47,536 nucleotides of DNA. It comes from CAUPWF01 sp036656615 (GTDB lineage: Bacteria; Bacillota; Clostridia; Lachnospirales; Lachnospiraceae). The stretch is taken from the NCBI GenBank assembly GCA_036656615.1, contig JAVXHY010000016.1:1-47536 (forward strand). The letters are read 5' to 3'. Of this stretch, positions 35,533-43,667 are shown one piece after another; the first letter of the stretch is position 1, and each line of letters opens with the position of its first letter. The position numbers were made by a program, and so were the translations under genes. The notes under the pieces were generated by a model, which saw nothing but the letters and a program-made list of their open reading frames with translations, was not told the origin of the DNA and did no database searches.

Positions 35533-35565
35533 ATGACAGATACTTGACACGTATTTGACAGCCTA
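35533..35565 (+). repeat. Three tandem 11-bp repeats before the HTH regulator gene
   Basis: ATGACAGATAC, TTGACACGTAT and TTGACAGCCTA follow one another without gaps, one per helical turn, and end just before the AAGGAGG of the regulator gene. This looks like a cooperative operator, possibly for the regulator itself. None of the TTGACA copies fits as a -35, as no -10 room remains before the start codon. Confidence 0.55.
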
Positions 35566-35579
35566 ACAAGGAGGTAAGA

Positions 35580-36992
35580 ATGAAAAAGCTTTCCAATCTC
35601 GGTTACTTAACAAGGCTACTACAGATTTCATCCACAGAACTCTCTCGCTACCTACATGTAGACGTGAGCTTAGTGAGCAAATGGAAAAGCGGTTCCAGGC
35701 AGCTGACTGCAAAGTCTGCTTACTACGATGAAGTTGTTGCCTATCTTTTAGACATTAACTTTAATCTAGGCGATCGTATTTTACAGAATTTCTTTGACAG
35801 TGTGTATCCTGATGCTGTCAAAGCAACTATTGATGATGTGAAGCTTTGTATGGTACGCTTCTTAAATGATACCTACGTAGAGATTCCCAAATCCTATCGT
35901 AATGAAAGTGATGCACTTTATACAGCTGAAATCAGTATTTACGGCGATAATAATGGCCGTCGAAAAGCTATTGATAAATTACTAAATGTCGCTTCTGAGC
36001 AAGATCGTCCAGGCAAGCTGATTACGATTGACTGTGAACAGTTTGAATGGCTAGTTGAAACAGATGCTTATGCCATTTCATGGTCTAATCGATTGTTTGA
36101 ACTTTTAGAATCTGGCTTTACATTTGAAATCATCTTGCATTTTTCTCTGTATCAAGAGAATTTTGTTCGTTTATTTCTCAATTGCAGTAAAGTACTCTTT
36201 CATAAAAACACAACTCTTTATTACCATAAATATTTTGATGAAGATATCTATTGGTTTTCGTTTTTTTGTTTGGAACATACCATGTCCGTTATGGGACTTT
36301 CTATGATAAAGGGACAGTCTCATTCTACTGTATTCACGGACAGCTACAGTGTCATGCAGCATCAAGGTATTGTAGAATTTGTCAAAGGGAGCTGCAACCC
36401 AATGTTTTTGGAATGCAGTGCCAATGCTCTGCTAGATAAGCCTTCTTTTCATATGACATCTCTGGTTTATTGTAATTTTCATAGTCCTGAAATATTGTTG
36501 AATAAGGAGCTACTGTTAGAAGTCTTAAAAGCAGCTCAAATAAGTGAAAAAAAGAAAAAACAATGTTTGAAATTTCAAGAGTGCATATTGAATTCCAGTA
36601 ACACGAGTATACCAACCACTGGAAAATCCGGCATTATTTTCTTTTATTCTCATCGAGTTATTGAAGAGAATCGAAAAAAAGCAGAAGTTGAATGTGAGTT
36701 ATTGTCTTTCTTAATGGGTCAAACAATTATGATGAATCATGAGCAATATGAATCCTTAATTGTTTCTACAAAAGATTTGATTATTGGGCATCCCAATATG
36801 CTTGCATGTTTTTTAAATGAAGAGGAGGATGCTTTAGTTCCTTCCGAATATTGCTTTTGTGCAAATGATAAATGGCTCTTTACATTGAATACCGGACATG
36901 CAAAGTTAAGTGCACAATCGACACTTCTAGATACTGCTGCCGTTGTCTTTGAACAAGCCTGGAGAAGGGTTCCACCTACAAGAAAAGTATAG
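35580..36992 (+). CDS. Large HTH regulator, family not recognised
   Basis: The 470-residue protein has an N-terminal helix-turn-helix of the Cro/XRE type (about residues 10-55, SSTELSRYLHVDVSLVSKWKSGSR). The remaining 410 residues match no domain I know. They have no membrane segment, ATPase motif or signal peptide, and are rich in aromatic residues and cysteine, so they are probably a ligand-sensing region. The gene is divergent from the amidase gene, with palindromes over and near that promoter and three 11-bp repeats before its own start. It is therefore the likely local regulator, responding to an intermediate of the pathway. AAGGAGG precedes the ATG. The reductase-like gene nirA follows after 66 bases. 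Confidence 0.75.
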   Translation: MKKLSNLGYLTRLLQISSTELSRYLHVDVSLVSKWKSGSRQLTAKSAYYDEVVAYLLDINFNLGDRILQNFFDSVYPDAVKATIDDVKLCMVRFLNDTYVEIPKSYRNESDALYTAEISIYGDNNGRRKAIDKLLNVASEQDRPGKLITIDCEQFEWLVETDAYAISWSNRLFELLESGFTFEIILHFSLYQENFVRLFLNCSKVLFHKNTTLYYHKYFDEDIYWFSFFCLEHTMSVMGLSMIKGQSHSTVFTDSYSVMQHQGIVEFVKGSCNPMFLECSANALLDKPSFHMTSLVYCNFHSPEILLNKELLLEVLKAAQISEKKKKQCLKFQECILNSSNTSIPTTGKSGIIFFYSHRVIEENRKKAEVECELLSFLMGQTIMMNHEQYESLIVSTKDLIIGHPNMLACFLNEEEDALVPSEYCFCANDKWLFTLNTGHAKLSAQSTLLDTAAVVFEQAWRRVPPTRKV

Positions 36993-37058
36993 TGTTTCAT
37001 ACGTTTTACAACAATTCTCATCCATTGATACAAAGAACTAGAATAGAAAGGTTTATAT

Positions 37059-38606
37059 ATGAATATTGAATATAGCGGATTCCGACGAGATTTAGAAGTT
37101 TTTCAAGAAATGACTGGGAAATTTTACAACAAAGAAATAAGCATGAAAGAATATAAGGGGTTTTCCGGACGCTACGGAAGTTATGCCCAAAGAGGACAGG
37201 AAAAAAGTATGCTTCGATTACGCATGACCGGTGGCAGGATTACCATGGATAAATTGAAATTCATTGTAGACAGCATTCAATCCGAACATATTAATCAAGT
37301 ACATTTTACTACCTGTCAGGCTGTTCAATTTCATAATTTGGAACAAAGCAGTGTTAGTAAACTGATGTTAGAAGCATTGGAACATGGGATTGTTACCTGG
37401 GGTGGTGGTGGAGATTATCCACGAAATGTTATGATGTCCCCATTAAGTGGAGTCGAAAAAGGGGAACACTTTGACGTCTCGCACTACGCACAAGCAGCAG
37501 AAGATTATTTATTGAGTCTAATTGACCAAATTAAACTGCCAAGAAAGTTAAAGGTGGCATTTGCAAACTCCCCTCTGAATGAACCACATGTTACCTTTCG
37601 TGACTTGGGATTTATGGCTACTTCCAATGGTACCTTTGATGTATACAGTGCCGGTGGACTTGGAAATAACCCTAAAATGGGGATTTGCGTAGAAAAAGAT
37701 ATTTCCCCATCTAAAATCCTTTATTATATTAAGGCAATGATTGATACATTTATCGCTAATGGTAATTATGAAAGCCGTGGGAAATCCAGAACTAGATATA
37801 TGCAGGATACACTGGGTGAGGACGGATATATAGAAGCGTTCCATAAGTCTTTATCTGCAATAACAGAGATAGGAATTGCTCTAGATCTACCACCTCTTAT
37901 AGAAGATGTGTTCAAGAAAGGCACAAATGCTGCACTTGCACATAGACGTATAATAGAGCAAAAACAGCCCGGACTCTATGCTGTCTCTTACCACCCCATT
38001 GGCGGCACTCCCCCCGTGGAAACTCTATCTCAACTTTATCATACCATCAAAGATATGAAACAGGTAGAACTGCGGCTCACCCCTGACCAGGGAGTATATA
38101 TTATTAACTGCAACAGTGAAGAAGCACAGCAAGTATTGGATATAACCCATGATGGGGCAGAAACTATATTTGAATCCTCTGTAGCTTGTATTGGTGCGTC
38201 TATCTGTCAGATAGGGATAAGAGATTCTCAAAAACTGCTAAACACTTTAGTCACCCAGCTAAAAACATATCATTTTGCCGATGGGGTTCTTCCACAAATA
38301 CACATATCTGGCTGTCCTTCTTCTTGTGGTACACATCAGATTGGACAAATTGGTTTTCACGGAGGTGTAAAAATGATTGACAAGACTCCTTGTCCGGCTT
38401 TTACCCTTCATATCAACGGTGCTTCTATGGAAGGACTTGAGAAATTTGGTGAACAACTAGGAGTCATGTTAGAAAGTGACATTCCACTATTTCTCGCAGC
38501 GCTTGGTGAAACTATCCAAGTTCAGAAAACTAGCTTTGACAAATGGCTTCCAGAACATTTAAATGATTTAAAGGAAATAGCTCTTCCATTTATGATTGTT
38601 TCATAA
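37059..38606 (+). CDS. Siroheme nitrite/sulfite reductase family protein
   Basis: The 515-residue protein has the duplicated nitrite/sulfite reductase layout. The siroheme-[4Fe-4S] cysteines are present: C377 and C383 in ACIGASICQ, and C419 and C423 in GCPSSCGTHQIG. N-terminal ferredoxin-like half-domain sequences include RLRMTGGRITMDKL. Such enzymes reduce nitrite to ammonia or sulfite to sulfide with ferredoxin. Which substrate is used cannot be told. It may form a transcription unit with the HTH gene upstream, and it ends at a strong bidirectional terminator. No siroheme synthesis genes lie nearby. Confidence 0.88.
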   Translation: MNIEYSGFRRDLEVFQEMTGKFYNKEISMKEYKGFSGRYGSYAQRGQEKSMLRLRMTGGRITMDKLKFIVDSIQSEHINQVHFTTCQAVQFHNLEQSSVSKLMLEALEHGIVTWGGGGDYPRNVMMSPLSGVEKGEHFDVSHYAQAAEDYLLSLIDQIKLPRKLKVAFANSPLNEPHVTFRDLGFMATSNGTFDVYSAGGLGNNPKMGICVEKDISPSKILYYIKAMIDTFIANGNYESRGKSRTRYMQDTLGEDGYIEAFHKSLSAITEIGIALDLPPLIEDVFKKGTNAALAHRRIIEQKQPGLYAVSYHPIGGTPPVETLSQLYHTIKDMKQVELRLTPDQGVYIINCNSEEAQQVLDITHDGAETIFESSVACIGASICQIGIRDSQKLLNTLVTQLKTYHFADGVLPQIHISGCPSSCGTHQIGQIGFHGGVKMIDKTPCPAFTLHINGASMEGLEKFGEQLGVMLESDIPLFLAALGETIQVQKTSFDKWLPEHLNDLKEIALPFMIVS

Positions 38607-38653
38607 TGCAAGCTTTCTATTGTGATTGCTTTGCATATCGTAACAGTTCAGCC

Positions 38654-38700
38654 AAAAAAACACCTCAATTACTCTGTCTTAGAGCAATTGAGGTGTTTTT
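38654..38700. terminator. Bidirectional terminator between siroheme reductase gene and tRNA-Cys
   Basis: AAAAACACCTCAATT pairs with AATTGAGGTGTTTTT, with an inner CTCT/AGAG stem. T runs follow on both strands. It serves the reductase gene (plus) and the tRNA gene (minus). Confidence 0.9.
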
Positions 38701-38704
38701 CTAG

Positions 38705-38775
38705 AGGCGCCAACCAGATTTGAACTGGTGATAAGGGTGTTGCAGACCCGCGCCTTACCACTTGGCTATGGCGCC
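38705..38775 (-). tRNA. tRNA-Cys (GCA)
   Basis: The minus strand folds into a full cloverleaf of 71 bases. The acceptor arms are GGCGCCA and TGGCGCC with discriminator U, typical of tRNA-Cys. The anticodon loop CTGCAAC has anticodon GCA (38741-38743) on stem GGGT/ACCC, and the T arm is ACCAG/CTGGT with loop TTCAAAT. CCA is not encoded. The gene stands alone, between convergent or divergent protein genes. Confidence 0.96.
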
Positions 38776-38880
38776 ACATATATAATTGTATTCTTGCAAC
38801 ACTGAAATTATATCAAATAATCTAATAAGCGTCAATACTTTAATCCAATTGTTCGTCTTTCTTATTTTTAAATTTGGTGA

Positions 38881-38902
38881 TATAATAATCTAGTACTAGA
38901 TT
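38881..38902 (+). promoter_or_regulatory. -10 box and start-site palindrome of the fprA-dfx operon
   Basis: TATAAT (38881-38886) is followed directly by the perfect 16-base palindrome AATCTAGTACTAGATT (38887-38902), which covers the expected start of transcription. A repressor binding there would silence the oxygen-defence genes downstream. No strong -35 is visible. Confidence 0.6.
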
Positions 38903-38965
38903 TCAGTACATTTATGAATATTACCACTTTAAACATATCATACTAACACAATAAGGAGAGATATT

Positions 38966-40168
38966 ATGAACATTTTAGAACTAAAGGATAATTTTTATTG
39001 GACAGGTGTTCAAGATCCAGACTTAAAAGCATTTGATATTATTATGTTAACGGAGTTTGGCACATCCTATAATTCTTATCTGTTAAAGGGTTCCAAAAAA
39101 ACTGCATTACTTGAAACCGCAAAACTTAACTTTTATGATACTTATAAGCAATCTGTAGAGGCTATTACGGATATTGCTTCTATTGATTATATTATAGTAA
39201 ATCACACAGAACCAGATCATGTGGGAAGTGTAGAACAGTTATTAGCTTTAAACCCTAATCTTACTTTAGTCGGAACTACAGCAGCAATTAATTTTCTGAA
39301 AAATATTGTAAACCATCCATTTGAAAGTATTATTGTAAAAGACCATGACACACTATCTTTAGGTGATATGACTCTTCGTTTTATGCCTTTACCTAATTTA
39401 CACTGGCCAGATACCATGTACACCTATTGGGAAGAAAAACACGTTCTTTTCACATGTGATTCTTTCGGGGCACACTATAGTCACCCAGAGGTTTTACGGA
39501 GTACTGTAACTCGGGAAGCGGATTATTTGGGTGCGGTGAAATTTTATTTTGACAATATTCTTGCTCCCTTTAAGAGTCCCTATATGCAGCGTGCTTTAGA
39601 ACGTATCAAGGATTTAGAAATTGATATGATTTGTACCGGACACGGACCCGTATTAGATAGTCATATTCCAGAAATCATAGAGTTATATACTACATGGTGT
39701 AAATCTGAAAATCCCAATTCAGGCTGTACGGTGATTATCCCTTATGTAAGTGCTTATGGTTACACAAAGACATTAGCCACAACCATTCAAAAAGGACTGG
39801 AAGCAAATGAGGGCATTTCCGTTCGTACTTATGATATGGAGGAAAGTAATTTTGAATCTGTTGTAAAGGAATTGGAATTTTGTGATGGTTTTTTACTCGG
39901 TACTCCTACGATTGTAGGTGATGCATTAAAACCAATCTGGGAGCTTACACTTAGCTTGCACACAACCGCTTTAAAAGGTAAATTAGCAAGTGCTTTCGGA
40001 AGCTATGGTTGGAGTGGCGAAGGTGTTCCGAATATCATAGAACGATTGAAACAGCTGAAATTAACCGTACTAGATGGCTACCGAGTAAAATTCAAGCCAA
40101 ATGCCAAGGAATTGGAAGAAGCCTATTGTTTTGGCAAACAATTTGGTGCAACACTATTAACAAAGTAA
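38966..40168 (+). CDS. fprA: Flavodiiron protein (A-type flavoprotein)
   Basis: Flavodiiron proteins reduce O2 to water, or NO to N2O, and protect anaerobes. The 400-residue protein has an N-terminal beta-lactamase-fold domain (about 1-250) with diiron ligands H80, E82, D84 and H85 in HTEPDH, and a later TGHGPV. The C-terminal flavodoxin domain (about 255-400) binds FMN at IPYVSAYGYTKTLA and GSYGWSGEG. It has no rubredoxin extension, so it needs a separate electron donor. GGAGAG precedes the ATG. Superoxide reductase follows after 16 bases, so the two form an oxygen-defence operon. Confidence 0.95.
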   Translation: MNILELKDNFYWTGVQDPDLKAFDIIMLTEFGTSYNSYLLKGSKKTALLETAKLNFYDTYKQSVEAITDIASIDYIIVNHTEPDHVGSVEQLLALNPNLTLVGTTAAINFLKNIVNHPFESIIVKDHDTLSLGDMTLRFMPLPNLHWPDTMYTYWEEKHVLFTCDSFGAHYSHPEVLRSTVTREADYLGAVKFYFDNILAPFKSPYMQRALERIKDLEIDMICTGHGPVLDSHIPEIIELYTTWCKSENPNSGCTVIIPYVSAYGYTKTLATTIQKGLEANEGISVRTYDMEESNFESVVKELEFCDGFLLGTPTIVGDALKPIWELTLSLHTTALKGKLASAFGSYGWSGEGVPNIIERLKQLKLTVLDGYRVKFKPNAKELEEAYCFGKQFGATLLTK

Positions 40169-40184
40169 ATAAGGAGGTCACAAA

Positions 40185-40565
40185 ATGAAAAAACAAAAAT
40201 TTTATGTTTGCGAAGTATGTGGTAACTTAATTGGTCTTATTCATGATTCTGGTGTTCCTATGGAATGTTGTGGACAAGCCATGACAGAACTAGTCCCTAA
40301 CACAGTAGAAGCAAGTACTGAAAAACATATTCCTGTCATTCATATGGATGGGAATCATGTATCCGTTGAAATTGGTTCTATTGCCCATCCAATGGAAGAC
40401 AAACATTACATTGAATGGATTTATTTAGAAACTGTTCACGGCGGTCAACGAAAAGCATTAAAACCAGGAGATTCTCCTTCTGCCAGCTTTATACTCCAAG
40501 ACGATGAGGCTGTTGCAGTCTATGCTTACTGTAATATACATGGATTATGGAAGAAAGAAGTATAG
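40185..40565 (+). CDS. dfx: Desulfoferrodoxin (superoxide reductase)
   Basis: This enzyme reduces superoxide to peroxide without making O2. The 126-residue protein has the N-terminal desulforedoxin-like centre I with C9, C12, C28 and C29, and the catalytic centre II with H48, H68, H74, C116 and H119 (EKHIPVI, HPMEDKHYIEW, CNIHGLW). The lysine in EKHIP that assists catalysis is present. It is therefore a complete two-iron desulfoferrodoxin. AAGGAGG precedes the ATG. A terminator follows. Confidence 0.95.
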   Translation: MKKQKFYVCEVCGNLIGLIHDSGVPMECCGQAMTELVPNTVEASTEKHIPVIHMDGNHVSVEIGSIAHPMEDKHYIEWIYLETVHGGQRKALKPGDSPSASFILQDDEAVAVYAYCNIHGLWKKEV

Positions 40566-40599
40566 TTTTATACTTGAAACAAAGTAATTATAAGCTTCA

Positions 40600-40627
40600 T
40601 ACCCAGTACACATGTACTGGGTACTTT
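40600..40627 (+). terminator. Terminator after dfx
   Basis: TACCCAGTACA and TGTACTGGGTA are perfect 11-base complements around CA, followed by CTTTTC, 34 bases after the dfx stop. Confidence 0.8.
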
Positions 40628-40650
40628 TCATGTTTTTATCTATGAAAGAA

Positions 40651-40679
40651 TTGCATTTTTCTTCTGCATATTATATACT
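40651..40679 (+). promoter_or_regulatory. Promoter of the xpaC-telA operon
   Basis: TTGCAT (40651-40656) and TATACT (40674-40679) are 17 bases apart and about 70 bases before the xpaC-type ATG. Confidence 0.55.
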
Positions 40680-40752
40680 TTAGCTTGTAAAACATATCCT
40701 ATGTAACATCCATACAGGAAAAAGACCTTATGTTTTCAATAAGGAGGTTGAA

Positions 40753-41904
40753 ATGACGAATAAAGATTGGGACAATTGGGGCGATAATATTCGCAGTATC
40801 GTACAGCATGCCGTTGACTCACAGAATTTTAATAAATTAAATGAAACTATTTCCAACAGCATCAGTCATGCAGCAAAAAATGTAGAAAAAAGTATGAAAA
40901 ATGTAGGGATTAAAGCAGAATCCAAAGCTATGACCTCTACCATAAGACCAGCACTCTTTGGAAAGACTTCCTCCACTAGAGCTGGAGGACTTGCACTCTC
41001 GATTATTGGTGCTATCCTAGCTGGAAGTATGGGCTTATCCATGTTGATTTTATTGATTATTTCCCTTGTTTTCGGAAAGTTTACTTGGGGGTTACACATA
41101 GCAATCGGCATTATGATACCTTTTTTTATTGGATGTATTGGAAGTATATGCATGACCATCAAAGGAACGGCTATGTTGAGACGTGTAAAACGATTTAAAA
41201 ACTATATAGAAATTCTTCACAATAAGACCTATTGCCAAATTTCTGAACTAGCCGCATCCATTAACAAATCACAAAGCTATGTCCGTAAGGATCTACAATC
41301 CATGATAGATCACCATTGGTTTTTGGAGGGACATTTAGATCAGCAGGGTACTTGTTTAATGGTTAGTAACGAAAGTTATCAGCAATATCAACAAGCCTGC
41401 CAAAATGCAAAGGTACAACAACTTGAAGAACAACGCAAACAAGAACAACAAGGGAATCTTCCATCCGAAGTTCATGAAATCATTATAAAAGGTGAAGACT
41501 ATATCAAGCAAATCAGAACCTGTAATGATGCAATTCCGGGTTTTGAAATTTCCGAGAAGATTTCATATATGGAAATGATTATACAACGAATTTTTCAACG
41601 ATTAGAGCAACACCCAGAAAGTGCTCCAGAACTTAGAAAATTAATGGACTATTATTTGCCTACCACCATAAAGCTTTTAACTGCCTATGCACAGTTAGAT
41701 GCGCAACCGATACAAGGACTCAATATTGTAAGCTCAAAAAAAGAGATTGAAGAGACCTTAGATACTTTGAATCTAGCTTTTGAGAAACTATTAGATGATC
41801 TATTCAAGGACACCGCATGGGATGTTTCTTCTGACATTTCCGTATTACAGACTATATTAGCCCAAGAAGGATTAACCGCAAATGATTTTAGAAAAGAGGA
41901 ATAA
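40753..41904 (+). CDS. XpaC-like (5-bromo-4-chloroindolyl phosphate hydrolysis) membrane protein
   Basis: The 383-residue protein has an amphipathic N-terminus (1-60), two membrane segments (about residues 80-105 and 110-138) and a long soluble C-terminal region (about 145-383). That region has a winged-helix-like start (YCQISELAASINKSQSYVRKD) and Gln-rich helices. This is the layout of XpaC family proteins, whose true role is unknown despite the old phosphatase name. AAGGAGG precedes the ATG. The telA gene starts five bases after its stop; the pair is found together in many Firmicutes and is linked to cell-envelope stress. Confidence 0.8.
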   Translation: MTNKDWDNWGDNIRSIVQHAVDSQNFNKLNETISNSISHAAKNVEKSMKNVGIKAESKAMTSTIRPALFGKTSSTRAGGLALSIIGAILAGSMGLSMLILLIISLVFGKFTWGLHIAIGIMIPFFIGCIGSICMTIKGTAMLRRVKRFKNYIEILHNKTYCQISELAASINKSQSYVRKDLQSMIDHHWFLEGHLDQQGTCLMVSNESYQQYQQACQNAKVQQLEEQRKQEQQGNLPSEVHEIIIKGEDYIKQIRTCNDAIPGFEISEKISYMEMIIQRIFQRLEQHPESAPELRKLMDYYLPTTIKLLTAYAQLDAQPIQGLNIVSSKKEIEETLDTLNLAFEKLLDDLFKDTAWDVSSDISVLQTILAQEGLTANDFRKEE

Positions 41905-41909
41905 AGAAC

Positions 41910-43052
41910 ATGAGTGATGAATTAAAAGACTTTATACCAACCCCTACCCTGACTTTAGAACCAGGCTTGGATAACGAAGTTATTGTGGAACCCATAAAAA
42001 GCGAAGTTACCGCAGAACTAGAATGGAACGATACCATTCTTACCCCAGAAGAAATGAAAATGGTTGATGATTTCGTATCTCAAATTGACTTAACCAATTC
42101 TAATGTTATATTACAATATGGTGCGGGAACCCAAAAGAAAATGGCAGATTTTTCAGAAAGTGCTTTGGAAAATGTAAAGACGAAAGATTTAGGGGAAATT
42201 GGTGACCTCCTCTCTGGTGTAATCACTGAATTAAAGACCATGGATGAAGAAGAGAATTCCGGATTCTTTGGTATGTTCAAGAAAAGCTCCAATAAAATCA
42301 ATGCACTAAAAACAAAATATGATAAAGCAGAAGTAAACGTTACAAAGATTTGCAAGATTTTAGAAGGACATCAGATTCAGCTTTTAAAGGATGTTGCTCT
42401 TTTAGATAAAATGTATGAATCCAACCTTACTTATTTTAAAGAACTTTCTATGTATGTTTTAGCTGGAAAGAAGAAGCTGCATCAAGTTCGTAGTACACAG
42501 TTAGCTGAATTAACAAACAAAGCACACGCCAGTGGTTTGCCTGAAGATGCACAGGCAGCCAGAGATTTAGATGCCTTATGTAATCGTTTTGAAAAGAAAA
42601 TACATGATTTGGAGTTAACACGCATGATTTCTATCCAAACCGCACCTCAAATTCGATTGGTACAAGGGAATGACACCTTAATGGTAGAAAAAATACAATC
42701 CACAATTGTTAACACGATTCCGCTTTGGAAAAGTCAGATGGTTCTATCTCTTGGTGTTGCGCACTCCACCCAAGCCGCACAAGTACAAAGAGAAGTGACC
42801 AATATGACAAATGACCTATTGAAACGCAATGCAGCAACTTTAAAGACGGCAACTGTTGAAACCGCCAAAGAATCCGAACGCAGCATTGTAGATATTGAAA
42901 CCTTACGAACTACCAATGAATCCTTGATTTCTACCTTAGATGAAGTGCTGCAGGTGCAGCAGACCGGCCGTCAAAAACGTCTGGAAGCAGAAATAGAAAT
43001 CAAACGCTTAGAACAAGAACTAAAAAACAAGCTATTAGAAATTCGTTCCTAA
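41910..43052 (+). CDS. TelA-type toxic anion resistance family protein
   Basis: The 380-residue, mostly helical, cytosolic protein is of the TelA/KlaA family (named for tellurite resistance on plasmid RK2). Features are an acidic start (about 1-45), a GMFKKSSNKINAL segment near 125, and family blocks LDKMYESNLTYFKELSMYVLAG, IQTAPQIRLVQGND and PLWKSQMVLSLGV (the first in two parts). In Firmicutes it pairs with XpaC and has been tied to antibiotic and envelope stress, though its activity is not known. No tellurite gene lies nearby. Confidence 0.85.
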   Translation: MSDELKDFIPTPTLTLEPGLDNEVIVEPIKSEVTAELEWNDTILTPEEMKMVDDFVSQIDLTNSNVILQYGAGTQKKMADFSESALENVKTKDLGEIGDLLSGVITELKTMDEEENSGFFGMFKKSSNKINALKTKYDKAEVNVTKICKILEGHQIQLLKDVALLDKMYESNLTYFKELSMYVLAGKKKLHQVRSTQLAELTNKAHASGLPEDAQAARDLDALCNRFEKKIHDLELTRMISIQTAPQIRLVQGNDTLMVEKIQSTIVNTIPLWKSQMVLSLGVAHSTQAAQVQREVTNMTNDLLKRNAATLKTATVETAKESERSIVDIETLRTTNESLISTLDEVLQVQQTGRQKRLEAEIEIKRLEQELKNKLLEIRS

Positions 43053-43062
43053 AAGCTTATAT

Positions 43063-43112
43063 CATGCACAAAGTCTAGACAGTTGTATCTAACTTCTGGG
43101 GCTTTGTGCATG
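43063..43112. terminator. Stem-loop overlapping the end of the PAP2 gene
   Basis: CATGCACAAAG (43063-43073) and CTTTGTGCATG (43102-43112) are perfect 11-base complements around 28 bases. The right arm lies in the last codons of the PAP2 gene. It may end both convergent transcripts; T runs are weak. Confidence 0.45.
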
Positions 43113-43629
43113 TTCTGTACATCCAACACATAAAAAAACTGCTAGCAAGACCAATCATCAACCCACCTAACACATCTGTTGGATAATGCACCCCTAGATA
43201 TAGCCTTGAGAACCCAATTAGACCTGCTAATACAAGGGCTGCGACTCCAAATTTCTTTGGAAGCATTTTATAATATACACCTGCTGCTGCAAAGGAGCTG
43301 CAAGTGTGACCCGATGGAAACGAAAAATCATGAGGAGCACGAATTAATATTGTTAATGCATCTATTTCCGCATAAGGCCTTGGTCTTGCCACCATATTTT
43401 TCAACCATACATTCGTAATTAAGAAACCGATTCCAAGAGATAACAAAGCTAGGAATCCAGCTGCTCTTGTTTTCTTAGGTACCAAAAGAACGGTGGACAA
43501 CGCAATCCAAAACCATCCACTATTTGCTAGAGAAGTGATTATTTTCCAAACTCCATTCATCCCATCTATCCGAATATAGTCTTGTATAAATAACAATATA
43601 TTTCCATCCAGTGATTGCAGCCATTCCAT
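43075..43629 (-). CDS. PAP2-family membrane phosphatase
   Basis: The 184-residue protein has about five membrane segments and the three PAP2 motifs: KNMVARPRP (about residues 78-86), PSGHT (about 106-110) and SRLYLGVHYPTD (about 141-152). Family members remove phosphate from lipids such as undecaprenyl pyrophosphate or phosphatidic acid at the outer face of the membrane. The substrate is not clear. It starts with GGAG upstream and lies between telA and the metal-type ABC importer; no functional link to either is evident. Confidence 0.9.
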   Translation of the reverse strand: MEWLQSLDGNILLFIQDYIRIDGMNGVWKIITSLANSGWFWIALSTVLLVPKKTRAAGFLALLSLGIGFLITNVWLKNMVARPRPYAEIDALTILIRAPHDFSFPSGHTCSSFAAAGVYYKMLPKKFGVAALVLAGLIGFSRLYLGVHYPTDVLGGLMIGLASSFFMCWMYRTCTKPQKLDTTV

Positions 43630-43667
43630 ATTTGGCTCCTCCTCATTTTTCTGTTTTCTTATTCACT

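Noticed and set aside
35544..35560. TTGACA as -35 of the regulator promoter
   Set aside because: A -10 at 17 bases would fall on or past the ribosome binding site and start codon; the sequence is better read as part of a tandem repeat.
41910..43052. Tellurite resistance operon
   Set aside because: Only the TelA-family gene with its XpaC partner is present; no other ter or tel genes are nearby and the family name is historical.
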